Shown: positions 22,304-32,771 of the stretch, piece after piece | How the letters are laid out: each line of letters opens with the position of its first letter | How positions within the stretch are numbered: position 1 is the stretch's first letter | NCBI GenBank assembly: GCA_015501585.1 | Contig: JADNRY010000114.1 | Span: 124,001 to 188,000 of the forward strand | DNA from: Rhodocollybia butyracea | Taxonomy: Eukaryota; Basidiomycota; Agaricomycetes; Agaricales; Omphalotaceae | Length of the DNA stretch: 64,000 nucleotides | Direction: 5' to 3' | Notes under the pieces: generated by a model | The model's database searches: none | Told to the model about the DNA's origin: nothing | What the model saw: only the letters and a program-made list of their open reading frames with translations | Made by a program: the position numbers and the translations under genes

Positions 22304-22700
22304 GTGCACTACCTGTGCAGTTGCGGGTTACGGTTACGGTCCAGCTACTATTGCACTACCTGTGCAATCTGGATGGGTTTTGAGTTACGTCTGTTGCACT
22401 ACCTGTGCAATCCGGGGGTTTCGGTTTCGGTTACCTCTGTTGTACTACCTGTACAATCCTTACGGTAATATGGTTACGTGTGTTGCACACTCTCTGTGCA
22501 ATCCGGGGTTACGGTTATGCTGTTGCACACTTTCTGTGCAATCCGGGGTTACGGTGTGGTTGTACTACCTGTACAATCTCCACTTCAGTTACGGGTGCAG
22601 TGGTTGTACTACCTGTACAATATCCACTTCAGTTACAGCTTTAATTGTGCTACCTGTACAGTCAAAGGTTCCAGGTCCAGTCAATGTACACACTGTACAA
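22304..22700. repeat. Minisatellite of about ten short hairpins in the copia-like leader
   Basis: Short palindromes recur every 35-50 bp. Examples are TTGCACTACCTGTGCAA (22351, 22394), TTGTACTACCTGTACAA (22440, 22560, 22614) and TTGCACACTCTCTGTGCAA (22483, variant at 22523). The two stem halves change together (CAC..GTG against TAC..GTA). The tract lies between the LTR and the gag start, in the transcript leader. Confidence 0.85.
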
Positions 22701-23091
22701 AGGCTGCAAGTTACAAGGGTGGCATCGGGTTGTGTTGTTGTAAAAGGGGGAAAATTCAGATACAAGCTACGCTCATCCTCCAAATGTGGGGACAAAAGCA
22801 CACCAGAGGGTAGAGATGGGTAAAGCCCTGGGTCAACAACCCGATGGGGTCTCATTCCATAAAACTAGGTACTTATATACTATACAACTGTATACTACAC
22901 TATATAAGGGAATTGACTTGCTATAAGTCCAGGAAAGTCATTATGAGTCATTTAGAATCATTGCACAGTAACTATGTACTACAAATGAGTCAATGCAATA
23001 TTGACACATTACGACTCCAGTCCATATGAGTCAGTTCAGGTTTGTACACGGAGGCACTTGCAAATATTCCAGTCCAAATTCCTACATACTC

Positions 23092-23880
23092 AAGCCCCAA
23101 CTTTGAGTTGACTCAAGTTAGCCTAAGTTGACCTGAGTATATATGTCAGATTAGCTTGAGTTGGCTTGAACATAGCAAGAAGCTGACTGGGTTAAGTGAC
23201 TTTCCCTAGCTATGGAAGTCATAAGAAAACATCTGCAGCCTATGGGACATATAACTTGAATGTGAGCAAGTCACTAACAAGATTAAAAAAAGGAAATAGT
23301 AGTGATAACAGGACCCCTGATAATAGGTGGACATTACAGATCCAGATTCAGACAAATATGGGTCAATTTTGACCTCATCTTAGGTCCAAGGGTGCAGGCT
23401 CAGAGCAAATTTTCTGGCAAAATTCTGGCAGATTTAGTGATTTGGGTGCCAAAGAGCTAAAGAGAGCAAAAAGTCATCAAGTTTACCCCCTACAACTAGT
23501 ACTTACTACACGAAGCCTAGAATGTAATAATAACAGGTCTTTCTGTAGTCTAGCAGTGCAACACAACCTTTCTTAGTCAAGGCCCCTGGTAGGCCCACCT
23601 GTATTAACAAGATGAAAAGCATAATCACAAATGGCTTCAAGCTTTCATGAGGATTGTCAATTTCCTCCAGCTCCAGCAAGGGGTGGATGATGGTGGCCTA
23701 AGCAAGCCTTGTAGTTTGATTAGTGGCTGGGCCCACTCCAAAGTCTTATCTAGTGCCATAGAGTATAAGTGAAGCATTTTACATACTACACTAGTACCTT
23801 AAAATGTGTACAACATGTCTCAAGTACTGTACACTACAGTGTTTTGTCATGTCATATGTAGGACCTTGGTATATGTGTAT
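23092..23880. other. Continuation of subtype C repeat, then no gene seen
   Basis: To about 23190 the sequence keeps the TTGAGTTGACTCAAGTTAGC style of the subtype C element. The remainder has no recognisable gene or repeat. Confidence 0.45.
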
Positions 23881-23914
23881 ACTGTTTGGATAGCACTGTA
23901 CAAATGGATGTTCA

Positions 23915-25010
23915 GTGCTTGCACAGTGTCATGTACAGCACTTTGTGTGCATTTATAATGCTTGTACAAGCATTATACACGTGCATGACACTTGCACAAG
24001 CTTTATACACGTACACGACGCGGATAAGGCTTATGCAAGCATTGTACATGTGTACAACGCTTGTACGAGCTCCGTACGCATGTACAAGCGTCATACAAGT
24101 GTCGCGCACGTGTACAATACTTGTACAAGCTTTATGCGCATGCACGACGGGGATAAAGCTTGTGAAAGCATTGTCCATGCGTACAACACTTGTGCGAACT
24201 CTGTACGCATGTAAAAGCGTCATCCAAGTGCTGTGCACGTGTACAATGCTTGCCCAAGCTTTATACGCAGCTTTGTACATGTGCACAATGTTTGTACGCA
24301 TATACGACACTTGTACACGTGTATAGAGCTCGTCCAAGGGCCGTACACGCGAACAGAGCTTGTACACGCGTACAGAGCTTGTACAAGCATGGTCTACGTG
24401 TACAAAGCTTGTCCGAGCGCCGTACACGTGGATAGAGCTCGTACAAGTGTCGAACACGCATGCCACGCGTACAGATCTTGTTACAACGCTTGTACGAGTT
24501 CTATTCGCGTGTACAGCCCTGGTACAAGCTCTGTACGCATGTACTACACTTGTACGAGCTCTATACGTGTGTACAGCGCTGATACAAGCTTTGTACACAT
24601 GGGCAATGCGTGTACGAGCTCTGTACGCATGTACAAAGCTTGTATCAGCGCTGTACACATGTATCGAGCTCGTAAAAGTGTCGTACATGCGTACAGAGCT
24701 TGTACCAGCGCTGTACACGCGAATAGAACTCGTACAAGCGTTGTAACAAGATCTGTACGCGTGGTACGCGTGTTCGACACTTGTACGAGCTCTATACGTG
24801 TGTACAGCGATGGCACAAGCTTTGTACATGTGGACAATGCTTGTACGAGCTCTATACGCGTGTATAAGCATCATACAAGCATTGAACACAGGTACAAAGC
24901 TTGTACAAGTGTGGTGCACACATACAATGCTTGCACAAGCTTTATGTGTGTGCACCACACTTGTACAATCTTTCTAGAACAATATTAAGTGTTTATAACA
25001 CTTGTACAAG
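23915..25010. repeat. Satellite of 30-bp doubly palindromic units, about 36 copies
   Basis: The unit is roughly CTTGTACRAGCTYTGTACRC followed by ATGTACAANG. It contains the palindromes CTTGTACAAG and TGTACACGTGTACA. Spacing is 30 bp (for example CTTGTACAAG at 23961 and CTTGCACAAG at 23991). Units differ by 10-25%. Because the period is a multiple of three and the unit has no stops, long open frames run on both strands. I treat these as non-coding artefacts. Confidence 0.95.
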
Positions 25011-25014
25011 TTGC

Positions 25015-25119
25015 GGCGTCAAAAAGGTTTGTTGCACGCTCAAAAAGGAAGTATTTTCCTATTGCGAAATTCGATTAAAGTATAGCCTTTTCGAGCGTGC
25101 GACAAATCTTTTTAGCGCC
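25015..25119. mobile_element. 105-bp foldback element with 34-bp inverted ends
   Basis: Left end GGCGTCAAAAAGGTTTGTTG and onward. The right end is its inverse, with CGAGCGTGCGACAAATCTTT then TTAGCGCC. Only about 35 bp of loop. It sits at the right border of the 30-bp satellite. Confidence 0.8.
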
Positions 25120-25876
25120 TAAGGCCAGCGGTTCATGCTTCTTTCTCCGTGCTTTCTATAAATTTATGTCTTTCACAAAAGCAGTCCTAAACACTGTTAT
25201 ATTTAAAAAGTCACCACCATCTGGTAAAGCCACTAACTCGCACAGTGGATGACGTGGCCTGACCACTTAAGTCAAGCACATGTCATGTTGGACTTGACGT
25301 GTCAGTTCCCAGGCAACACTCTTGTTCTCGCTCTTCCATCATCTCTCCCTGCCTTTCTCCCTTCCCACTATTTCATGCTACAGTATCTCACAGCAAGTCC
25401 TTGTCAAGTTTATTCTATTCGCTCATCAATACTGCACTAGTTTAGGAGTGATCTCCTGGTTGAACTAGGTATGTTTTTGACGCTGTTCAAGCTCAGTTCC
25501 TATTTTCATCTGCGCTATCTTCTCTTAGGCTTTTTTATGTTTCGTTGGATATACATCCTTCAGGTGAGACTTTTTTCATTTGCTCAGTCATATAGTATCT
25601 GATGTTTTCTGTTATAACTAGTCAATGCTCACTGTCCTTTCCACTTCCCCGTCACTGTCATTTGTCATTGCTGGTAATATTAATGCCTACATCTATCTAC
25701 CTCACCTTCCTCTCCTCATGTACGCTGATCCTACTTGCACACTTCTACAACATATGTATACCTTAGTCTATAATCTTTTATTGTCCTCTTCGACTACTGT
25801 AGCACTGTATTTTGTAGAGAAGGGTCAAATAAATAATGGTTCAGACATCTTGTTAATTGATGTACCAATAAGCAGT
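25120..25876. other. No gene seen
   Basis: An open stretch at 25625-25936 runs into the LTR and shows no domain. Other frames are short. Confidence 0.4.
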
Positions 25877-25881
25877 GCCAA

Positions 25882-26134
25882 TATAACGCGCCCTATGGGC
25901 AAAGTCCTTAAGAACACCGGTGAACACGACAAATAGGATACTATTGTGTGTACGACGGTGTAAAAGACTAACTAGACTCTTAAGTAATCGTACGATACTT
26001 ATAGTAACGGATTTATTATATAATTAATAATAAATAGAATGATAAGATGGACCATTTGGTCTATCGGCGGCGTCTAGGATGACCGTATCGCCGGATACGG
26101 TCAGTGGTGATTATGGAGAGGCGGAGGCGTTACA
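25882..26134 (-). repeat. 3' LTR of the gag-only element
   Basis: 253 bp, same ends as the LTR at 28963-29215. It is preceded on the minus strand by the polypurine tract GGTGGGGGAGGG. Confidence 0.9.
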
Positions 26135-26348
26135 CCCTCCCCCACCAGATTAACATCAGGGAAGTGAATCAAAAATGGTAATGACATCATCACCATCCAA
26201 ACCATTTTTAATTTGGTTTAACATAGAATGATCCCGTATCAAGTACGGGATTAATTGATGCGGCGCATCAGATTTTCGGACTTGTCCGAATCAAACGATA
26301 GTGGGGCGTACCACTAGAGCATGATTTGATTCGGAAATGTCCGAATGT

Positions 26349-28793
26349 TCAACACGCAGACTCGGAAGTTTCCGAGTATTGCTTAATGAGGATTCTCAGT
26401 GAGAATCCGGGCTGAGGATAAGTAGTGATTCCCAGGTAAGGCATATTACCTGGGCGTCGGAATAAACCAATAAAACATTTGGAAGGTTTATCCTTTCCGA
26501 TACTTAAGGAGGTGTCCTCCTTGATTGGCTCAAGAACATTTTTAATGTTCTCGGTGTCCGACTCATTGGGGTGTTCTGATGATTCAAGTTCATTGTCTCT
26601 ATTCCTAGAAGAGACATAATATTTAGTGAGGGCCGTGTGGTCCTCAATGCGTGTGACGGCTCTGACCATCACTTCTAATTTGGCATACTCCGGAACGATC
26701 CCCTCGTTCGTGAGTTGCCTGATAATATTGAAGGGTAATCCCTCAATGAACCGTTTCCGCATTGTTGCATCATCCGGTGTTTGGAGCATCCGTGATGCCC
26801 ATTGTGTAAGTGAGGAATATTAATCCCTCACACCCGTATTGGGTGAATACTCAATAAGGTCAAACTGCTGTGCAGCTTGATGAATGGTCGTTGCTTGGAT
26901 GCAACGATCCAAGACACCAATGATGGCGCCTTCAAATGTCCACTTAAGGACAGTGCGGTGTATACCAGCAACTTCGTCGTTATACCAGTCAAGGGCTTTG
27001 CCCTGTAGAAACATGCCAAGCACGGCAGTCCGTGTAGCATCATAATCGTCACCGCACATGCGGTTGACTACCATCCATTGGAGAAGTGACATTAGCCACC
27101 GCTCGAAGACATCGACATCCGGAGATCCATCATAGACCTCCGGAGATGGAACTTTGAGAGATTTAGGGCTCTCAATGGGAGGGATAGGATTCCTTACCTT
27201 ATCTCGAATTTGTTTATGGTACACTTTGGGTACCTTGTGTTTCCATCGGGAACGACGTTCGTCGTCACCTGTTGTTTCTCGCATCTTAGATGCAAGCGAG
27301 CGCAGTAATTTACAGTGCTCATTTTTAGTAATTTTACCCTTGCGGGTAGAAAATTTGTCTAGCCAAGAGGCATTAGACGATGAGTCAGTATTTGACTCAG
27401 TGTCACTTGGGCTGCATTTGCGGCCTTTGGATTTAGCACTCTTGTGCTTCCTCCCCCCTTCATGGGATTTTTTGCTAGGAGCTTCTGCTCTCGCATTGTT
27501 GCTTGGTCCTGGAAAGGACTCGGTGGGTGGGATGTAAAATCGATCCCAGATTTCTCTGGGAGTAGTCAATTTGTCAACGGGTATTCCATCGACATTATAT
27601 CCCACCATTTGGTTGGGAAGCGCAGATGGCGCAAATCCAAAATCTCGGAGACTGGCATTACGTTGGCATTGAATCGCTATGCGACTCACCCAATCTTTAG
27701 CTACTCCCAACGGAAGCGGCTGTGGTTGCAACTCAGCCAATACCGTTGGTACTGGCATTGAACTTGGCTCTGGCGCATTGCTGGATGGCAATTTGGGCAG
27801 TCTTACGGTAGTGTGTACTACCGGAGGGGCAACACTTTGTGTTGCCAGGGCAATGGATATGGTAGTAGGAACTACCGGAAGGGTACCGTGTTGCGGTCCC
27901 ATTCTGGAGTGATCTCCAGTAGTGTTCGGTACAACTACTGGAGGTGTAATAATATTGGGTACCATTGGCGCCCTTGCAGCAGGGAAGTACATTGTACTTT
28001 CCTGTGGTGGTATCGCTACTACCTGATTGAAGTTACGAGGTAACTTCTGTTCACTTTTAATGTTCACCGCACTTTGTGGTGAGCAAAATTTGGTCACCGG
28101 TAATGGCCTGGGACCTCGCAGTGTCAGAGACGCTGCCTCCGCATTGGGACTCTGTCTCATGCGGGATGTGTAGATGGGTGTCGGTATAGTTACTGACACT
28201 GGTGCGTATTCCTGTCGGAATACAGGAACATGACGGGGTGACTTGGTCATCCCTTGTGACTACTGTTTGTCCAACAGTGATTGTTGGACTGATGGTGCCT
28301 TGGGCACAGTCTCACGCCATTGGCGTACCGAGTTGTTTGCCTCGGTAGGAACAGATGGTGCTGCATTGTGCAATACCGGCTGTGTGACGGCAGGCCGTCT
28401 CGGTGTGGGTGCAGCAATAGTGATTCTATTGCTGTTTCTTGATGAAGAAGATCTTCCTTCATCAGATCGGATGCTAGATGCATCCCATTTCTCAGTTATA
28501 TTGAGAATACAATTGAGTACTTGCGTACTTTTGTCGAGTGATGCCGCTACATCTCGTAGCGCAGAAGAAATCTCACTTAAACCCTCTCGGGTTGGCTGTT
28601 TCTTACAAATAGTCATAGACTGTTCATTAGGTGGACTTTTGTCCTGCCTGTAGTGCCGTCCTTCAGACGCACGCACGGAATGAGTCGCTGATGCGACTGA
28701 ATAGATTGAGTGTGGTGACACGTCACCACGAATGGAAGGTGTGCGATTGTGCACACTCTGATATGACTTCTCTGATTGATTTTGAGAGGTCAT
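26349..28793 (-). pseudogene. Gag of the gag-only Ty3-like element, two in-frame stops
   Basis: One continuous frame of 814 codons from ATG at 28793, interrupted only by TAG at 28260-28262 (codon 178) and TAA at 26820-26822 (codon 658), with no frameshift. The first two-thirds are Pro/Ser/Thr-rich with a basic Lys/Ser tract (residues about 430-480). A retrotransposon Gag capsid-like domain follows: VYDGSPDVDVFERWLMSLLQ, AVLGMFLQGKALDWYNDEV, then TQWASRMLQTPDD across the second stop. No CCHC knuckle is seen. Either the copy is recently inactivated or the stops are read through. Confidence 0.9.
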
Positions 28794-28962
28794 AGGGACA
28801 GTGAATGATATAGCGGGAAGGCAAAATTGGAGCGGGTTTGTATAGATTGTGTAGCGAGTTGGAATAATGGTTGTTATACTTGGTAGTATAACTGTTTTTA
28901 GCTTGTTAAACTAATAGCTTTGTGTTATTCACACAATAGTAATTTTTTGATGTTCAAAAAAG

Positions 28963-29215
28963 TATAACGCGCCCTATGGGCAAAGTCCTTAAGAACACCG
29001 GTGAACACGACAAATAGGATACTATTGTGTGTACGACGGTGTAAAAGACTAACTAGACTCTTAAGTAATCGTACGATACTTATAGTAACAGATTTATTAT
29101 ATAATTAATAATAAATAGAATGATAAGATAGACCGTTTGGTCTATCAGCGGCGTCTAGGATGACCGTATCGCCGGATACGGTCAGTGGTGATTATGGAGA
29201 GGCGGAGGCGTTACA
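28963..29215 (-). repeat. 5' LTR of the gag-only element
   Basis: 253 bp, starting TGTAACGCCTCCGCCTCTCC on the minus strand and ending GCGTTATA. It is followed by the conserved leader CTTTTTTGAACATCAAAAA. No standard tRNA-type TGG primer site is evident. Confidence 0.9.
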
Positions 29216-29220
29216 GCCAA

Positions 29221-29523
29221 TGGAAGGGAAGGCAATAATAAGGCAGCTCTAGTCATGTTTGAGAGCGACTTGAGTAAATTAAGTGGGCCTGGTTGCAACT
29301 TAAGCTGCCCTGGTTACCGCTCCAGCCAACCTGTCAATTTTTCAATTCATGCCAAGTTGTGTCAAGTCAATCTCGAGTCAATCACGGCAACTTCAGACAG
29401 AGCGATAGCGTGAACCTTTGATTGAGCCGCGGGAGTAGCTTACCGGCCGGGAGCCGCTTAAGTTGGCTTCTACGCTGAAAGTAGCTTTTAGCCGGCTTAA
29501 GTTGAGGGGTACTTTTCCTGATG
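29221..29523. mobile_element. Subtype C foldback element, right part
   Basis: Contains CGACTTGAGTAAATTAAG, CAACTTAAGCTGCC and, near the end, CGGCTTAAGTTGAGGGGTAC followed by TTTTCCTGATG and TG. It fits as the right end of the element that starts at 20638. Confidence 0.6.
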
Positions 29524-31500
29524 TGGAACAGCGCGCTCGAGTGGTAAACATCCCGCCAAGAACGCTACCTGTACTGGATAGCTTGATCAGATTGTTTTAT
29601 GCTTGGTATGCTACGCGTAACACATGAACTATTGATCCAAGGAGAAAACCTTTTTGAAAACACAAGGCGGTACGCCAGGGACCCTACCACGTACTTAGTA
29701 CAATGACTGGATGTTGGTGAACATGTTGCTAGGACACATGAGCGATATGAATTGTCTTCAATGTTCCCGACAACAGTGCAATACCTGCCTAGTCTAATTG
29801 GAATACTCTGACTATCACTTCACAACCAGCAACCGTTCACCAAACACAGGATTGACCCCTCTCACCGCCTAAACCGCCTTCTAGGCCTGGTCAGAACAAG
29901 CAGGGGGTATAAAATTGCAAAGGCCAAAGACTATGTCTCCTCCTTTCGCGTACACTACTAAACCAAGGAGTCCACCTATAGAATCTACATTCCTGATGGG
30001 CCAAAAGACAGGCGGCGACTACACTATTGGAACAAGGACAACTTGCTTGGGACTTAGGATTTGACCAACAAGAACCACCACACCAGGTTCCGCCAGAACC
30101 TCCTGTGACTACAATGGCAAGGTTTTCGGGAACAATACTCAACAGAGGCCGCCATGTACAATATGCCCATACTGGTAGCATATGAACCACAGCAGACAAT
30201 CCCAGCGCCTCAGTCATTTGTACCGCCCATGTTTGCATACCATAGTCAGGGAGTATTGCCCAGAAGTCAACAACCAAGAACTCATACGATGAATTTACGC
30301 TCCATGCCAGACACGCGCGCAACTGGAATTTTACCCAGAGAATCCTGAAACATAGCGCCACAAACAGCTGCATTCCTGTCCCAATTCCAGTTGAATATCC
30401 TCTTTGCTAATGGCAACAAGCTTGTTGGTAAATGAGCTATCCTGCCACAATGCTGCCTCTCTGGTTGCGGTGTTTCAACCAGTTCGCTGGGGGCCCCTTT
30501 TCTGACCTGGTATGAAGTTCCTTTGTGACACATACCAGTGGGATGGATGCTGATGCCATGAGGCATCAAGTTCCTGGTACAAGTCACAAGTATTGCCTTT
30601 TGGTCCACAAGTCCTTGACCCACAAGTCAAGGACCATTATTGTGTGCCCAGGTAATGTTATTAGGTGTCATTCTGGACACTAAATACCCCTGTGATGCTG
30701 CCTTGCATGAAATAAATGTTCTTTACAATACTATGGAATAGCTGAATTATCTTTCTAGGTACCAACTACTTGTTTCCCAAGAGACACAACGGGTCGCAAG
30801 TACTTGGACCACAAGTCCAAGTATTACTTGACTTGGACTTGTGTACATCTCTAACTCATGGTGTGTTTGTTATACCCAGTGCAATATGTCAATTCCTCCC
30901 ATTGGATGATGAAGGATGCAAATCTTCGTTTCGAAGCTCTCAAATCTCATCAAGTCGGGTTTGGGCATGACCATCGGATCAAATATACCAAACCTAGCCT
31001 AGAATTACTGTACAAACATGTTCCATTCATGAATCGCGGCATTCTCCATCCCTGTAGCTTCTTTCCTGGCGCCGAGGAAGGTCAACCTATGAGGGGCATC
31101 TATATCATTTTGATCTTGTACTTACTTAGTATCTGGAAGAGGGGACAGAGAGATAACAGTTGTTCCATCAGGTCAGTAGAGCTTGAACTACTGTACTTTG
31201 AGACTATAACTAACCTTCTCTAGTTCCGCAGACAGCGTTTTGAGATGTATAGTTACTCTTGCTATAGCTTTTGTGTTACTTCCTTATGTAGCTTGCATAA
31301 AATTAGGGAGAGTATTACACATGATTGTAGATTACGTGTTGGTTGAGTTGGTTCGAGCCCCAATGCTGAAGATATTTTTCCGACCCCCGGTATGAAATTT
31401 TTTTTCGGACCCCCTTGGCTGAGAGTGAGTTGAGGTCCACATTAAATGGGGTCTCAACTTTAGTATAGGAAGCCATAGGTTTGAGAGTTGACTGCATCTG
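29524..31500. other. Degenerate, probably retroelement-derived sequence; no intact gene
   Basis: The plus strand at about 29890-30060 reads AKAKDYVSSFRVHY, a stop, then TKESTYRIYIPDG and RRRLHYWNKDNLLG, which looks like a decayed coding segment, family not recognised. Inverted CACAAGTCCAAGT/ACTTGGACTTGTG motifs at 30585-30845 suggest another foldback repeat. Confidence 0.35.
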
Positions 31501-31683
31501 AGGATTATTGAGAACATGCAGAGGAAGAGATGGCAGAGGTGGTGCAGAATCAATGGAAGTAATACTGGGTGGAGTAAAATGAAATGAATGAGATGAGCCT
31601 CTTCTGAAACAAAGTGGAGGTGCTAGTTCAGCATCAGCAGTCCTCTTGCTCCCTGATAGTGATCTAGGACCTTGACTTGTGGT

Positions 31684-31986
31684 CTATACCCTGATATCAA
31701 CATCTTCAATGAGTTTTGAGTAGCATGACTGGTTGTTAATAGCTCTGTGAGCCTCACCACACTCACTGCAATAACCATGTTTTCTGTTATTCTGACAAGT
31801 GTCTGAGCACCTATGATCATTCCAGAGGATACAAGGGGATAATTCTCTTTGGCAACCCCCTGGCAATCCCTTTCTCAGCAATGCCTTATCTAGCAACCCT
31901 TCTGGACCTCCAAAGGGATGCGCTGGTGTGTCACATGCCGGTATAATGCAGGCATAACTCGATACCATATAGGTAAGTAACACCAA
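31684..31986 (-). pseudogene. Cys/His cluster fragment, zinc-knuckle-like
   Basis: A 100-codon frame ends with a dense Cys/His cluster: CILWNDHRCSDTCQNN, then CSECGEAHRAI and a final Cys. The spacing looks like the zinc-binding cluster of fungal retroelement Gag-type proteins. There are no neighbouring pol motifs and the frame changes soon after, so this is treated as a fragment of uncertain origin. Confidence 0.35.
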
Positions 31987-32199
31987 TAAATTTCAAGTAG
32001 TAATTAGTAATTAATGACATTGGATTGCCTTTAAATAAAATATATGAGTTCACTCTGCTAATCTAAGGTCCTTCGATGACCAGGTTGACAACAAATAGTG
32101 TACTTTGCGACTTTTTGGCGTTTCACTGGGCTACAGCTCTCACCATCATCACTTCATCCAGAAAAACACCCCTTTGCCAAGGATGATTCACATCTTCCT

Positions 32200-32765
32200 G
32201 AGGAGCTACCAGGTGCTCCCAATGACCTGGAAGCTCTAGATTTCATAGGCTGCCAGGGGACGAGCTATAATTCCCTCAGTTTCTAGGCAACAAAGGAGAC
32301 CCAGGAGAGTACTTTTAGGCTATCCTCAAGATGTCCCTCAAGTAGCTTTTGTAAGCTTCAGGTGTGGCTAAAGAACAGTCAAGGAGCCCGGAGGATAATT
32401 AGAATACCTCTGAGATATCTCTTGAGAGGACAATACCTATCAGAGGTTACAGAGAAACATCCTTTGATTATTACAAAGGTTCCATGTAGAGCTTTCAAAA
32501 TGACTTCGGAAAATTCTTAATACTCTGTGAGCAGTTGAGGTTTGTGAAGAAGAAACTGACTTGCCTCCTGTCCTGCCCAGGAAGCATCCCTAATGCCTCT
32601 GTGAATCCCTCAGATATATCTTCAAATAGCTATGGCTGCACTTGAACTTTCCTACAGTACCGTCTAGAACGTCCCAGGAATGTCTCAGGATGTTCTTAGG
32701 CTGTCCCAGGGATGCCCTGGGCTGTCCTAGGCTGTCCTAGGAATGCCCTGGGCTGTCCCAGGGAT
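32200..32765. repeat. CCCAGGGATG/CCTAGG-rich repeat block
   Basis: Repeats of GGCTGTCCCAGGGATG, GGCTGTCCTAGG and CCTCAAG(A/T)TGTCCCTCAAG. The style is that of the foldback interiors at 16.3 and 20 kb, but termini were not found. Confidence 0.4.
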
Positions 32766-32771
32766 GTTGTG

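Larger units (their letters stand above)
20865..23086 (-). mobile_element. Ty1/copia-like gag-only LTR element, TSD TACTC
   Basis: A direct repeat starting TGTTGTTGTAAAAGGGGGAA occurs at 20865 and 22733, near-identical for about 230 bp. TACTC flanks the element at 20860-20864 and 23087-23091. The only coding region is gag, on the minus strand; no integrase, RT or RNase H is present. After about 21095 the left LTR departs from the right one, so the two LTR 3' portions are different sequences. Mobility would need enzymes from another element. Confidence 0.75.
25882..29215 (-). mobile_element. Complete gag-only Ty3-like LTR retrotransposon, TSD GCCAA
   Basis: 3,334 bp. LTRs of 253 bp at 25882-26134 (3') and 28963-29215 (5') differ at about four positions. 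GCCAA flanks it at 25877-25881 and 29216-29220. The minus-strand order is 5' LTR, leader, gag (28793-26349), polypurine tract GGTGGGGGAGGG, 3' LTR. There is no room for protease, RT, RNase H or integrase, so it is non-autonomous. LTR identity of roughly 98% indicates a fairly recent insertion. LTR ends are TGTAACGCC and GCGTTATA. Confidence 0.92.

Noticed and set aside
23886..24988. Long open frames (up to 348 codons) on both strands reading repeated CTSVVHVY-like peptides
   Set aside because: They result from a stop-free 30-bp satellite whose period is a multiple of three. Several frames are open at once on both strands, and no start, splice or codon signal favours one.
25625..25936. 103-codon frame ending inside an LTR
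   Set aside because: It reads into the 3' LTR of an inserted element, so its end is accidental, and there is no domain.
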